Shown: positions 63,917 through 64,000 of the stretch, piece after piece
Layout: every line of letters starts with the position of its first letter
Numbering within the stretch: the first letter of the stretch is position 1
From: Bugula neritina
Taxonomy: Eukaryota > Bryozoa > Gymnolaemata > Cheilostomatida > Bugulidae
Assembly (NCBI GenBank): GCA_964035545.1
Contig: OZ037772.1
Location: 1,019,001-1,083,000 of the forward strand
Length of the DNA stretch: 64,000 nucleotides
Direction of reading: 5' to 3'
Position numbers and translations under genes: made by a program
Notes under the pieces: model-generated
Told to the model about the DNA's origin: nothing
Seen by the model: only the letters and a program-made list of their open reading frames with translations
Database searches by the model: none

Positions 63917-64000
63917 GTAAGTCATAACCAACTTCTGTCAGTCACTCATTCAACATGGTGCATTCTGATTGCATCAATTATACATCTGTTGAGTACTACT

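Overview
The window reads as AT-rich nuclear DNA of an animal. It has short GT-AG introns, a fibrillar-collagen C-terminal (COLFI) domain, a eukaryotic-type valyl-tRNA synthetase gene split into small exons, and LTR, LINE, SINE and hAT elements. Short introns and abundant minisatellites would fit an early-branching metazoan such as a sponge, but the lineage is inference.

Layout. 1-1960: decayed LINE reverse transcriptase (minus strand). 1960-9430: AT-rich DNA with no supportable gene. 9430-12653: four-exon plus-strand gene for a coiled-coil/beta-propeller protein of TRIM/NHL-like type. 13578-21074: complete Ty3/gypsy element (Gypsy-1, minus strand) with apparently identical 305-bp LTRs, gag, pol and an extra zinc-finger ORF in the env position. 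21725-22012: minisatellite. 22891-23640: inverted, truncated duplicate of the last exon and intron of the beta-propeller gene. 23650-24598: two minisatellites. 24652-38770: valyl-tRNA synthetase (VARS) locus on the minus strand, with premature stops, missing internal exons and a missing 3' end; one intron carries a complete BEL/Pao element (29384-37431). 39749-40152: LINE 3'-end fragment. 40850-47811: second Ty3/gypsy element (Gypsy-2, plus strand), related in pol but with a deletion across the integrase N-terminus. 47812-49600: simple repeats. 49600-56300: plus-strand gene with Cys-rich modules, collagen Gly-X-Y exons and COLFI exons, much of it degenerate, containing a 500-bp hAT-type MITE and a 0.9-kb minisatellite. 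57441-59743: minus-strand coiled-coil gene remnant. 60020-63105: VNTRs and two possible minus-strand exons. 63851-63916: likely promoter and first exon of a plus-strand gene running off the window.

How it fits together. The host genes show stops, frameshifts, lost exons and splice-phase conflicts, while the BEL and Gypsy-1 ORFs (1893 and 1543 codons) are intact. The host-gene damage is therefore probably real decay rather than poor sequence. Both gypsy elements carry a -1 ribosomal frameshift signal (slippery heptamer in exact gag phase, 5-6 nt spacer, GC-rich stem) at the gag-pol junction; this and the extra zinc-finger ORF are the most interesting observations. At least ten tandem arrays with different unit lengths (10 to 43 bp) lie mostly in introns, several of them touching exon borders.
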